Below are positions 22,828 to 32,400 of a stretch of 64,000 nucleotides of DNA, piece after piece. The position numbers were made by a program, and so were the translations under genes. The notes below the pieces were generated by a model. That model worked only from the letters and a program-made list of their open reading frames with translations. It was not told where the DNA came from and ran no database searches. Position 1 is the stretch's first letter; the number at the start of each line of letters is the position of its first letter. This DNA is from Chloroflexota bacterium (GTDB lineage: Bacteria > Chloroflexota > Anaerolineae > Anaerolineales > Villigracilaceae): contig JACRPQ010000016.1 in NCBI GenBank assembly GCA_016223135.1, forward strand, positions 1 through 64,000, given 5' to 3'.

Positions 22828-24141
22828 ATGGAACCCTCAGAAATCACGCCACCCGAACCGCCGCAAGAATTTGTTTCCTCCCGCGCCCGCCGCCGCCGCG
22901 CCATGCGCCGCGCCTATTTCCCTGCCAACGAGGAGGAACGCGCGGCGCTCTTCGACCACCTGGCGCGGCGCGCCTTTCCCTCCTACGAACTATTCATCTT
23001 TGCTATTGTCGCCGGCGCCATCATGGGGCTGGGCTACTTTCTCGACTCGCAAAGCCTGCTCATCTTTGGCGTGCTCGTCGCGCCTCTTCTCACTTCATGG
23101 ATTGGCATGTCGCTGGGAATCATCGCCGGCGCCGGGCGTCTGTTCCTCCAAACCCTGCTCGCGCTGCTCGTGAGCGCCGCACTCACCGCGCTGGGAGGCG
23201 TCCTCGCCGGTTATGCCACACGCATTTTTCCACAGCCGCGCACCTTCAACGAAGCCTTCCTGCACAGCCGTCTTTGGATTCCAGATTTCTTCGTATTGGC
23301 AATTGGCGCCGTTCTCATCACCCTTTCCTTTGTCCGTTCCGAACAGCGCCCCTACCTGCCGAGCGCGCTTGTTGCCTACGAACTCTTCCTGCCCCTCTGC
23401 GCGGCAGGCTTAGGCTTGGGAAGCGGCATCGAGGGACTTGCCCTGCCCGGCTTGCTCGTTTTCCTCATCCATTTTGCGTGGGCGACCCTCTTCTGCATCC
23501 TGACCCTCTTCTTCCTGCGCTTCTACCCACTTACCTTCAGCGGGATTTCACTCACGGGAATCGTTCTCGTTGCCCTGCTTGCCTGGCTGACAATCGCCAC
23601 CGGCGCCCTGCAATGGATCAGAATACAGACGGGTCTTGCCACGCCGCAGCCTGATTCTGCCAACCAAGCCACCGCCACCCTGCCGCTGGTTCCCACCCTC
23701 ACTCCCACCTTCAACCCTACTCTTCCCCCTCAAGCCGTGACAGCAGCGACACTTACGCCCGCCGCCACAAGCGCCAGCGCGTCCACAGCCACCCCTTCCC
23801 CCCGCCCCACCGCCACCCCCTCCCCGTCGCAAACGCCCACCTTCACCATCACCGCCGAGCCGACGCCCATTATTGCTTTCATCCGCGCTCCAGAGGGAGG
23901 CGGTGCGAACATCCGCGAACGCCCCAACGGTCTCGTCCTGCTCACCCTCAGCAACGGCTCCACTGTTACCATCATCCCCAACGACATTCAGGAAGTCAAC
24001 AACGTGGTGTGGGTGCATGTCTTCGCTCTTGTCAACGGCGAGCGGGTGGAAGGCTGGGTGTTACAGTCGCTTCTCGTCACCGCCACCCCTCCCCCCAACT
24101 GGCAGCCCTCCGCCACACCCCCCGCAACTTCGACGCCATAG
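22828..24141 (+). CDS. DUF389 membrane protein with C-terminal SH3-like domain
   Basis: 437 residues. An Arg-rich cytoplasmic start (SRARRRRAMRRAYFP) is followed by about seven membrane segments (for example FIFAIVAGAIMGLGYFL, LLIFGVLVAPLLTSWIGMSL), which match the DUF389 core. A Thr/Pro/Ser-rich linker (about 285-345) is typical of Chloroflexota cell-surface proteins. The last about 90 residues (GGANIRERPNGLVLLTL, VVWVHVFALVNGERVEGWVL) form a bacterial SH3-type domain placed outside the cell. The start MEPSEI at 22828 is chosen; frames upstream belong to the HAD gene. Confidence 0.8.
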   Translation: MEPSEITPPEPPQEFVSSRARRRRAMRRAYFPANEEERAALFDHLARRAFPSYELFIFAIVAGAIMGLGYFLDSQSLLIFGVLVAPLLTSWIGMSLGIIAGAGRLFLQTLLALLVSAALTALGGVLAGYATRIFPQPRTFNEAFLHSRLWIPDFFVLAIGAVLITLSFVRSEQRPYLPSALVAYELFLPLCAAGLGLGSGIEGLALPGLLVFLIHFAWATLFCILTLFFLRFYPLTFSGISLTGIVLVALLAWLTIATGALQWIRIQTGLATPQPDSANQATATLPLVPTLTPTFNPTLPPQAVTAATLTPAATSASASTATPSPRPTATPSPSQTPTFTITAEPTPIIAFIRAPEGGGANIRERPNGLVLLTLSNGSTVTIIPNDIQEVNNVVWVHVFALVNGERVEGWVLQSLLVTATPPPNWQPSATPPATSTP

Positions 24142-24209
24142 CCGCTATAATAGCCGCGCTTCAGCCCCCGCCGCTGAAGGATATACACTCTTCTCGCAAG
24201 GAAACACTC

Positions 24210-25670
24210 ATGCCCATTCACTTTGGAACCGACGGCTGGAGAGCCGTCATCTCGGACACATTCACCTTCAGCAACCTGCGCATGGTTGCTCAAGCCATTG
24301 CAGACGCCGTCGCCTCGGAACACTGGGATAAAACCGGCAACGGTGAACAAGCCCCCGACCCCAAAAAGATTGTAGTCGGTTTCGATACCCGTTTCCTCTC
24401 CGACCGTTACGCCGGCGAAGTGGCGCGCGTCCTCGCCGCCAACGGCTTCACGGTGATGCTGGCGCAAGCCGATGCGCCCACTCCCGCCATTTCCTATGCC
24501 GTCAAACATCAGAAAGCCGTTGCCGGCGTGATGATTACCGCCTCTCACAATGCGCCGCGCTATAACGGCGTCAAACTCAAGGGAGCGTTCGGCGGTTCCG
24601 CTCTGCCGGAGCAATGCCGCCGCGTGGAAGTGTACATCAACGACAACGAACAGCAGGCGCGCGGTCCCAACCTGATGGACTTTCACAAGGCGCGTGCAGC
24701 CGGGCTGATTCAAAAATTCAATCCCCTGCCCGCTTACTTTGACCATCTGCGGACGCTCATCAACACCGACATCATCGCCGACAACCCCCAGCGCTTCGTG
24801 GTGGACGCAATGTACGGTTCGGGACGCGGCGTCATCAAATCCTTTTTGCAGGGAACGGGCTGTGAAATTGCCGAAATCCGCGGCGAGATGAACCCCGGCT
24901 TCGGCAGCGTGCATCCGGAGCCAATTGCCAAATATCTCGGCGCGCTGGCATCCGCTGTCAGTTCGGGGATGGGCAACTTCGGCGTGGTCACCGACGGCGA
25001 CGCCGACCGCATCGGCGCGATGGACGAACGCGGCAACTTTGTGGACCCGCACAAAATCATGGCTCTCTCCCTGAAATATCTCGTGGAGAAACGCGGCTTG
25101 AGCGGCTCCGTCGTGCGGACGGTTTCCACTACACGTATGATTGACCGCCTTGCCAAACGCTATGGCTTGACGCTGCACGAGACGCCGGTCGGTTTCAACC
25201 ACATTGCCGATTACATGATGTCGGAAGATGTGTTGATTGGCGGCGAGGAATCGGGCGGGATTTCGTTCAAAGGGCACATCCCCGAAGGCGACGGTCCCAT
25301 CATGGGATTACTGTTGGTGGAGATGATCGCTGAATCGGGAAAAACGCTGAACGCGCTGGTCGAAGATCTGCTGAGGGATGTCGGTCCCGCTTTTTACGAG
25401 CGCACCGACCTGCGGCTGAGCCGCCCGGTCGCCAAGGCGGAGATGACGGGATTTTTGACGAAGCAGGCTCCGGCGGAGATTGGAGGCGAAAAGGTCGTCG
25501 AGATCAGCCAGCTGGATGGCGTCAAATACATCATGGCAGATGACTCGTGGCTGTTGATCCGCCCGTCTGGAACAGAGCCGGTCCTGCGCGTCTATGCCGA
25601 GGGGCGCTCGCCGGAAATGGTGCGGGCGCTGTTGGGTTACGGCGAACAGGTGGCAAAGAGCGTGGTGTAA
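24210..25670 (+). CDS. Phosphoglucomutase/phosphomannomutase family enzyme
   Basis: 486 residues. The phosphohexomutase signatures are present in order: HFGTDGWRAVISD at the start, the phosphoserine loop GVMITASHNAPRYNGVK near residue 108, the metal loop TDGDADRIGAMD near 261, the sugar loop GGEESGGISFKG near 347, and the phosphate loop IRPSGTEPVLRVYAEG near 451. It interconverts hexose 1- and 6-phosphates. AAGGAAACACTC precedes ATG 24210, and a TATAAT lies at about 24149. Confidence 0.93.
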   Translation: MPIHFGTDGWRAVISDTFTFSNLRMVAQAIADAVASEHWDKTGNGEQAPDPKKIVVGFDTRFLSDRYAGEVARVLAANGFTVMLAQADAPTPAISYAVKHQKAVAGVMITASHNAPRYNGVKLKGAFGGSALPEQCRRVEVYINDNEQQARGPNLMDFHKARAAGLIQKFNPLPAYFDHLRTLINTDIIADNPQRFVVDAMYGSGRGVIKSFLQGTGCEIAEIRGEMNPGFGSVHPEPIAKYLGALASAVSSGMGNFGVVTDGDADRIGAMDERGNFVDPHKIMALSLKYLVEKRGLSGSVVRTVSTTRMIDRLAKRYGLTLHETPVGFNHIADYMMSEDVLIGGEESGGISFKGHIPEGDGPIMGLLLVEMIAESGKTLNALVEDLLRDVGPAFYERTDLRLSRPVAKAEMTGFLTKQAPAEIGGEKVVEISQLDGVKYIMADDSWLLIRPSGTEPVLRVYAEGRSPEMVRALLGYGEQVAKSVV

Positions 25671-25700
25671 GAAGGCGGAACGAAAACCAAGTAAAAGACA

Positions 25701-25743
25701 AAAAGAGACATCCTGCAAGAATGCTTTGCAGGATGTCTCTTTT
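25701..25743 (+). terminator. Terminator after the phosphohexomutase
   Basis: An 18-bp stem, AAAAGAGACATCCTGCAA and its complement, with a 7-base loop and a T tract at the end of the right arm. It can act in either direction. Confidence 0.85.
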
Positions 25744-25765
25744 GAGCATGGGGAATTATTTTTGA

Positions 25766-25867
25766 GTGATGTTACGCGGTAGCGCGAGATTTACCTCACG
25801 TTTTCAGGCGACATGCCCCCACCTCAGGGACGATGTGTCGCGCTACGAGAAAACTGCGTAACATCAC
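25766..25867. repeat. MITE-like element with 12-bp terminal inverted repeats
   Basis: Perfect terminal arms GTGATGTTACGC (25766-25777)/GCGTAACATCAC (25856-25867) and inner arms GTAGCGCGA/TCGCGCTAC. It directly abuts the TTCGGGATAA element at 25873. Confidence 0.82.
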
Positions 25868-25872
25868 ATAAA

Positions 25873-25965
25873 TTCGGGATAAGGCTTTTGAATCGTCCCG
25901 AAGGCTTTTGACGCAGCGGGTTCGAGAGCAGAATCAGCCTTCGGGACGCTTATCCCGACTGACGT
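25873..25965 (+). repeat. TTCGGGATAA palindromic element, copy 1
   Basis: Begins TTCGGGATAA, ends TTATCCCGA, with inner arms CGTCCCGAAGGCTT/AGCCTTCGGGACG around GCAGCGGGTTCGAGAGC. Copies recur at 45124-45222, 46360-46440 and 61611-61706, and a partial copy at 44296-44332. Confidence 0.88.
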
Positions 25966-25969
25966 AACA

Positions 25970-26908
25970 TCAGTTATTGAGGGAACGCATGTCAACATAG
26001 AGATCCAGATTGCGGTTCTGCGCCACTGCCTCCAGTTTTCTGCGGTATTCAGCAATGGCATGATCCGCCACCAGCGGACCGAACAGCCTGAGCGCTGCCA
26101 CAAGGAAGAAAAACATTCGCCGCAAAATGGGGATGCCGCGGCGGATGCTGCCCGGCTGGCGCTCAAGGAAGCGCACATCGCCAATGTGAATAAACCCCAT
26201 CGAAAGCAGGGGGATGACGGTGACAATGTCGGTGGTGTTGACAACGCGATAGATGGATGATTTGAATTCGCGGTCGAATTCGGCGTCGCCCACACGTGGA
26301 CTGCCGAAGGTGTAGCACGCCGCAATTTCGTCGCGCCAAAACGGGTCGCCTTCGAGATGTTGGGTGGCGATGGTCGCCAGCGCCGCTCCCAGCGAATGCC
26401 CGGTAATGTAGAGCGGTAGTCCGCGCACCTTTTTCAGCCCATCCAGCATCTGCGGCTCGACGCTGCGATACGCTTCTGCAAAGCCTTTGTGTATCCTGCC
26501 TTCGATGGCGGAAATTTTGAAGACCCGCGCATCGGTGATGACGTCTTTGGTTTTGGTCACTTCGGTGCCGCGAAAGGCAAGCACGGCATACTCATCGTTC
26601 GAGACCAAGAATGCCTGTGTGTCCGTTTCGGGAGCGTTGAATTCGCCCACCAGTTTGAAGCCGCCGCCCTTGAGTTTTTCGATGAGCATCTCACGCTCTT
26701 TGCCGCCCCGCTCGAAACGCTCATACACCAACTGCGCCAGCGAAGCCATTACCCAGGCAGTGCGGTCGGAATATGCCGCGCGTTTGATGGGCGGGTTGAG
26801 CAGCAGACGATTCGACGCGAAATATTGTCTCGCCTCTGCGATCTCCCTGGTGGTGAGCAGACGTTTGGAGCGGGTGATGCCTGTCGCTTTCTTTGCTTTC
26901 TCGGTCAT
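25970..26908 (-). CDS. Lipase class 3 family protein
   Basis: 312 residues. The alpha/beta-hydrolase nucleophile elbow GHSLGAALA lies near residue 171. The family regions YAVLAFRGTEVTKTKDVITD (oxyanion region) and YTFGSPRVGDAEFDREF precede VVNTTDIVTVIPLL (Asp), and the catalytic His is probably in LVADHAIAEYRRKL. It should hydrolyse acyl esters or glycerolipids. No signal peptide is visible, so it is probably cytoplasmic. AGGAGAGG precedes the ATG. Confidence 0.9.
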   Translation of the reverse strand: MTEKAKKATGITRSKRLLTTREIAEARQYFASNRLLLNPPIKRAAYSDRTAWVMASLAQLVYERFERGGKEREMLIEKLKGGGFKLVGEFNAPETDTQAFLVSNDEYAVLAFRGTEVTKTKDVITDARVFKISAIEGRIHKGFAEAYRSVEPQMLDGLKKVRGLPLYITGHSLGAALATIATQHLEGDPFWRDEIAACYTFGSPRVGDAEFDREFKSSIYRVVNTTDIVTVIPLLSMGFIHIGDVRFLERQPGSIRRGIPILRRMFFFLVAALRLFGPLVADHAIAEYRRKLEAVAQNRNLDLYVDMRSLNN

Positions 26909-26993
26909 GGTTGATCCTCTCCTTTAAAGTCAATTCACAGTCGCAAGCTTCTTTCTATAGTAGCATAATCTCATGTAAAATCAAATAACAACA

Positions 26994-27110
26994 GGACTTA
27001 CGCAAAACCTAAGTTTAATCCACCAATCTTCGCTACTCTGCGCTAATTCGTTCAAAATTCGCGAAGATTGGCGCAGATTCGCGGACAAGGAAGAAATTTT
27101 GCGTAAGTCC
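26994..27110. repeat. MITE-like element with 14-bp terminal inverted repeats
   Basis: GGACTTACGCAAAA (26994-27007) and TTTTGCGTAAGTCC (27097-27110) are perfect inverted terminal repeats around an internal palindromic AATCTTCGC/GCGAAGATT. No ORF, so non-autonomous. It ends 21 bases before the enoyl-CoA hydratase start. Confidence 0.88.
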
Positions 27111-27131
27111 AGAACAAATACAGGAGACACC

Positions 27132-27905
27132 ATGCCATACGAAACGATACTGACCGAAATCCGCGGACGCGTGGGGCTGGTTACGCTCAACCGCCCGCAA
27201 GCAATGAATGCCCTCAACCATCAATTGATGACCGAACTCATGGACGCACTCGAAGCCTTCGACCGGGACAACGCCGTGGGGGCAATGGTCATCACGGGCA
27301 ATGAAAGAGTCTTCGCCGCCGGCGCAGACATCAAAGAGATGGCGGGGAAATCGGCGCAGGAAATGACAGCGGCAGATCATGTGGCGGTCTTTGGCAGAAT
27401 CCGCTCGGTGGAGAAACCGGTCATCGCCGCCGTCTCCGGTTGGGCGTTGGGCGGCGGATGCGAAATCGCTCTCGCCTGCGACATGATCGTCGCCTCCGAA
27501 ACCGCCAAATTTGGGCAGCCTGAAATCACCATCGGCGTCATCCCCGGCGCCGGCGGCACACAGCGCCTCACACGCGCGGTAGGCAAAGCGCTCGCCATGG
27601 AAATGATTCTCAACAACCGCACGCTGACGGCTCAGGAAGCGCTGCAATATGGACTGGTCAACCGCGTCGCGCCGGCAAGCGATTACCTGAACGAGGCGCT
27701 GCAACTGGCAGAAGAAATCGCCTCACGCGCCCCGCTGGCTGTGCGCGCCGCCAAGAAAATGATCAACGCCGCCTACGAACTCCCCCTCAGCGAAGGGCTT
27801 GCCGCAGAAAAGCAGGCATTCTACAACCTGTTCGACACCGCCGACCAAAAGGAAGGCATGCAAGCCTTTGTGGAAAAACGCCAGCCCCGCTGGAGCGGCA
27901 AATGA
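27132..27905 (+). CDS. Enoyl-CoA hydratase/isomerase
   Basis: 257 residues, the usual crotonase size. The sequence [16 protein letters not shown], the oxyanion motifs AGADIKEMA (about 62) and [16 protein letters not shown] (about 104), and [16 protein letters not shown] with the catalytic Glu support crotonase activity in fatty acid or amino acid degradation. The start is ATG 27132 with AGGAG 8 bases before. The next gene starts 2 bases after its stop, so they form an operon. Confidence 0.95.
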   Translation: MPYETILTEIRGRVGLVTLNRPQAMNALNHQLMTELMDALEAFDRDNAVGAMVITGNERVFAAGADIKEMAGKSAQEMTAADHVAVFGRIRSVEKPVIAAVSGWALGGGCEIALACDMIVASETAKFGQPEITIGVIPGAGGTQRLTRAVGKALAMEMILNNRTLTAQEALQYGLVNRVAPASDYLNEALQLAEEIASRAPLAVRAAKKMINAAYELPLSEGLAAEKQAFYNLFDTADQKEGMQAFVEKRQPRWSGK

Positions 27906-27906
27906 G

Positions 27907-28695
27907 ATGATGGGCTACGCCGACTTGCGAAGCGCCTTCCGTGAATTGGGCTTGGCAGGCAAGCCGCTCATCGTCCACGCTTCGCTCCGGAAATTCGGCG
28001 GCATCCATGGCGGACCCGGCGCCCTCATCCGCGCATTACGCGATTCCTTCGCCGGCATCCTCATGCCCACCTTCACCTACAAGACGATGGTCACGCCGGG
28101 CGTCGGTCCGCCGAACAATGGCATCACCTACGGGAACGACAAAGACCTCAACAAAATGGCAATGCCCTTCCACCCCGCCATGCCCCCCGACCCGCTGATG
28201 GGCGCGCTGCCTTTACAGCTGCTCCATGAAGAAGACGTTCGGCGCACCTCCCATCCCATCCTATCCTTTGCCGGCGTGGACGTGGATGAAATCCTGCTCA
28301 CACAAACCATCTTCGATCCGCTTGCCCCCATTGGGGCGCTGGCGGAACGGGACGGCTGGGTCTTGCTCATCAATGTGGATCACTCGGCAAATACCAGCAT
28401 CCACTACGGAGAAAAACTGGCTGGGCGCAAGCAGTTCGTCCGCTGGGCGGTGACGGCGGGGCGCATCGTCGAATGCCCTGGCTACCCCGGCGACTCTACC
28501 GGCTTCAACGCCATCGAGGAGCATTTGCGCTTTCACACCCGCCGTGTGGATTTGGACGGGGAGGCGTTCCTTCAAGCAGTCCCCCTCAAGCGGCTGTTGG
28601 AGGTAACAGTGGAGTTGATTAAACGAAACCCGCTGGCGTTACTCTGCCAGCGGAAAGATTGCGAGATGTGCAATGCGGTGAGGGAGCAAAACTAA
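27907..28695 (+). CDS. AAC(3)-family N-acetyltransferase-like protein
   Basis: 262 residues. LGLAGKPLIVHASLRKFGGIHGG at the N-terminus, GILMPTFTYKTMVTP, RRTSHPILSFAGVDVDEIL and LINVDHSANTSIHYGEKLAGRK match the aminoglycoside 3-N-acetyltransferase (antibiotic_NAT) fold. Environmental members often have unknown substrates, so I do not claim antibiotic resistance. Translational coupling with the enoyl-CoA hydratase gene is likely. Confidence 0.85.
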   Translation: MMGYADLRSAFRELGLAGKPLIVHASLRKFGGIHGGPGALIRALRDSFAGILMPTFTYKTMVTPGVGPPNNGITYGNDKDLNKMAMPFHPAMPPDPLMGALPLQLLHEEDVRRTSHPILSFAGVDVDEILLTQTIFDPLAPIGALAERDGWVLLINVDHSANTSIHYGEKLAGRKQFVRWAVTAGRIVECPGYPGDSTGFNAIEEHLRFHTRRVDLDGEAFLQAVPLKRLLEVTVELIKRNPLALLCQRKDCEMCNAVREQN

Positions 28696-29123
28696 ATTTC
28701 TTCCAACGAATGTACCCAGTGAAGTTTCAAATCCTTTCGGCAACGGTTTGCCAATCGACCGTCTGCTGTCCAGAATTCAGCCTTCAATTTTTCCGCCAGC
28801 GCAAGATAAAAAGCATCGTACGCTCTGGACTGTCCTAATTTTCCTGCCATTTCCAATGCGCGAAAACTCAATTCTTCATCTTCATCAACAATCTCAAATT
28901 GCAGTCCATAAATGGTACGCAAGGCGTCTTTCGCTTCGTCCTGCGTCAACTCCTTTTGCGAAACCAAAAACCGAAGTGCAGAGGTAACTTCACTGATCCA
29001 CAACCGCGGCGCGCTGGGAATAATTTGTTGACGGTCAACCCTCTCCCAGAATGCCAGCAAATTATCTGTGGCGCTCAAAACCGTATTCACAGCGATGTTA
29101 GCGTCCACGACCCAATAACTCAT
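28692..29123 (-). CDS. PIN-domain toxin, VapC-like
   Basis: 143 residues. YWVVDANIAVNTVL supplies the first acidic residue of the PIN nuclease, and Glu in LWISEVTSALRF, DAFYLALAEKL and FWTADGRLANR supply the others. PIN toxins cleave RNA. The start ATG 29121-29123 lies inside the end of the antitoxin gene. Convergent with the AAC(3)-like gene, with a 4-base overlap. Confidence 0.87.
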   Translation of the reverse strand: MSYWVVDANIAVNTVLSATDNLLAFWERVDRQQIIPSAPRLWISEVTSALRFLVSQKELTQDEAKDALRTIYGLQFEIVDEDEELSFRALEMAGKLGQSRAYDAFYLALAEKLKAEFWTADGRLANRCRKDLKLHWVHSLEEI

Positions 29124-29394
29124 TCGTCCGCTCCGCACGAATTTTTTCGATGACTTTAACCGAATCAGTGAGTGGCTTGCCCTTCCGCCGCTTCAGGATG
29201 CGCGCACTGAGCGCCCGTGCATGTTCGAGGGCAAGCATTCTTTCCCTTTCACGGCTGTAATCTTCGCGCAAGCCGGCCGCAATATACTCTCGCACCAGAT
29301 CGCTGACACTGCGTTTCTTCTGAATTGCCAGACGTTCCAACGCCTCACGCTGACGGCGCTCCAACAACAGATTAACCCGTTGTAAGTTTTGCAT
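29098..29394 (-). CDS. Antitoxin of the PIN toxin (ribbon-helix-helix type)
   Basis: 98 residues. The N-terminus MQNLQRVNLLLERRQREALE with VSDLVREYIAAGL looks like a ribbon-helix-helix DNA-binding antitoxin. The C-terminal charged tail presumably binds the toxin. It overlaps the toxin start by 26 bases, so the two are co-translated. It should repress its own promoter. Confidence 0.82.
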   Translation of the reverse strand: MQNLQRVNLLLERRQREALERLAIQKKRSVSDLVREYIAAGLREDYSRERERMLALEHARALSARILKRRKGKPLTDSVKVIEKIRAERTNELLGRGR

Positions 29395-29477
29395 GACAAC
29401 TCCTTTGTTACATTATACACACCCACATGCGCATACGTCAACGCGCCCCAAAAGACACAGCGCCGGCTGTGTCTCAC

Positions 29478-32400
29478 TCACTGAAACGTAATCTCCTCCA
29501 CGCTCCAATTTTCACCTCCCAGCAGTTTCCGCAGGCGCGTGAGCAGTTCGGGGCAAATGCGCGTGGTATCGTTGGGGAAGTCAATCAGGTGCCTGCCGCC
29601 GTTTTCGAAAATCTGAAAACTAAATTTATCGCGCCCGTGAAATGAAATCAGCGTGCCGAAGATGGTTTTGATTTGACGGCGGTCTGCCTCTTTATCGCCC
29701 GAGGCGCGCAGGTTGATTGTGATTTGTTTGGGCGGATGATCTTTCTCCTCCGGCTTGACCAGCGGGATGTAGAGGGATTTCAGCGACGCGGCGACCGCTT
29801 CGCGCTCCGCCTCAGCCTGCTCCTCCCCAACATCCGCAGACGCCGCTGGGGCTTTTTCCAACTGAACGCGCTGCGGCGTGACCGGTTCCTTTTTGTTGAA
29901 CTTCGGCTCGGGGCGCGAGGCGATGACCGCCTCATCAAACGACGGCTGCCATTGTGTCTCCCAGCCTTCAGGGAAGTTATCGGGCGGGGGCGGCATGTCG
30001 TCCCACCCCGCCTCGGTCTGCCCCGTTTCCCTTGTCAATGAAGGCGCATATTTCGCAGGCTCCTCTGCCGCCTGCATGACCGGCTGCTTTTGCGGAGCGG
30101 CAATCGGCTTGGGTTGTTTGGATTGCACGGGGAGGGGTTTTACATGGCTGTCCGGCTTGGGCTGGGAGAAAGCCTCGAGGGCAGAATCAGGCATCGGCTT
30201 GGGTTGAGGCGAAGCGTCCTTCAGAGGCTCTAGAATTTTGATTTCCGTCCGAACAGTGTCCACCAAAATCTTCGGGGGCTGACTGTTGGCGTCCACCTTG
30301 CCTTCGACGATGACGATTTGCCCGACGGTGAGCAGTTCGCGCGTCTTTTCCCATGTGCGCGGGAAAAGGACCAGTTCGATGTTGCCCTGAATGTCTTCGA
30401 GGGTGACGAAGCCCATCGGTTTGTTGTTCTTGGTCATGTACGGGCGGACGCTGGTGACCAAGCCTGCCACGCGCACTTTTTCTTCGTGCTGCGCTTCGCC
30501 CAGTTGGGCGGAGAAGTAACTGACGATTTGGCGGAAGGTGTCTTGGTAGGGCGTGAGGGGATGGTCGGAGATGTAGAGACCGATGAGTTCGCGTTCCCAG
30601 CCGAGCATTTCGCGGCGGTCCACGTTGTTGACTTCGGGCAGGGTGATTTCTTCGACAACGCCGGTGGAATCGCCAAAGAGGGACATTTGCCCGGCTTCGG
30701 CGGCGCGGAAATGGTTGTTGCTGATGGAGATGAGACGGTCGAGCGAGGCAAGCAGGGCGGGACGGCTGCCGAAGGCATCCAGCGCGCCGACTTTGATGAG
30801 GCATTCGAGGGCGCGCTTGCCGACGGCGCGCAAGTCCACGCGGCGGGCGAAGTCGTTGAGGTCTTTGAATTTGCCGTTTTGGGTGCGTTCATTGACGATG
30901 AGTTCGACAGCGCCTTTGCCGACGTTTTTGACGGCGCTGAAGCCAAAGCGGATGTGGGGTTTGCCGTCTATGTCTTCGATTTCAAAGTCCCATGCGGAGG
31001 CGTTGATTTCGGGCGGCAGGACCGGCACACCCATGGCGCGGGCATCGGCTACATAGAGCGCCACTTTTTCGGTCTGGCTTGCGGAGGCGGTGAGGGTTGC
31101 CGCCATGAATTCGGCGGGGTAGTGCGCTTTGAGGAAAGCAGTTTCGACGGCGATCACGCCGTAATCGGCGGCATGGCTGTTGTGAACGAGAATGTCGTTG
31201 GCGATGAAATTATGCGTTTGAGTAATCTCAAGATCATAGGTCTGTTTTTCGCCAACGTATTCGATGCAGGCAATGCGGTCCCAGTAGAGATCGCTTTCGG
31301 CAAAGCGTTTGATATGGGGATCATCGAAATACTGTCCCAATCGCTGTAGCGTATGCCGCCCAAAACCGATTTTGCCGGCGGAGTTGGTTGGGTAAAATTC
31401 GCGCGGGGCAATACCGGTTCGAGCGGTCAAATCCTGCCATGTTAGACCAGCCCGCTCCTTGGCAGAGCGGACATAATCCTTCACCGCATGGACGGGAATG
31501 ACGTCCTTTGCGGCTGCGGCGTGAGAGACCATTGCGGTTAGTTCAGCCAAAGATTGTTTGCGCTTTTGGCTGACAAAATAACAGCCTATCTTTTCCGCGA
31601 AGGCGTTGATGTTCTCATAGCCGGTGACAAAGACCTGATACCCGATACGCCCTTCTTTGTATGGGAATTCGACGGTACGAACACGGCTGATGATACCGAA
31701 GCGCAGCAACAGATGCTGAAGTTGTGAAGCCAGCCGCTTCGAGGCGGTAGCATAATACAGGCTGCGCCCGCGCACATCCACGTGACCGTCGCCCTCCCAC
31801 ATGCGGCTGAGCATCAACCCAATCTGACGGTTGTTCAACTCAAAAACCGCCGCAGGGATTTCCTTGGTGCGGGCGTTTTTACCCAGCATGCCCAATTCAC
31901 GGCTCCAGGTGAAAATGCCTGGTTCGAAGCGTTTATTTGCGCGCGCGGCGTAAACAGAGTAAACGCTTTTATGTACGGCGACCGAACAGCGGACATTATC
32001 GAAGGAATTAGCAGCACGGATAAAATCGTCCACCTGCTCCCTATCCTGGCTGTAAAAATAGACGGAGTGCGGATGGCACAGATTCCCTTCCGCCAGCAAA
32101 TGACCCAAGGCAATCACTTCATGGTCATGCCATTCATTTTTCCCTTCGACCGGAATCACGCGAGGGACAGCAATAAAATCATCGGGCTGCAGTTCGCCCA
32201 ATTGCCGCCAGCCATGAACTGTGAAAAAGGGATGGTTGTCCGTCGCTTCGATGACGCGCCCCAGCGCCGTGGTCAAACGGAAAACGGGCTTGATGCCGTT
32301 ATCCATGACGCGCGTGACCGGTTGAGTTTTCAATTTCAGGGAGGCGATGTCGCAGGATAAAGTATCTGCGATCCTTTGAGCGCCGCGATACAAATCCTCC

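Noticed and set aside
27907-28695. Calling the AAC(3)-like gene an antibiotic resistance determinant.
   Set aside because: The fold is shared by many environmental acetyltransferases of unknown substrate, and the genetic context (enoyl-CoA hydratase) does not point to resistance.
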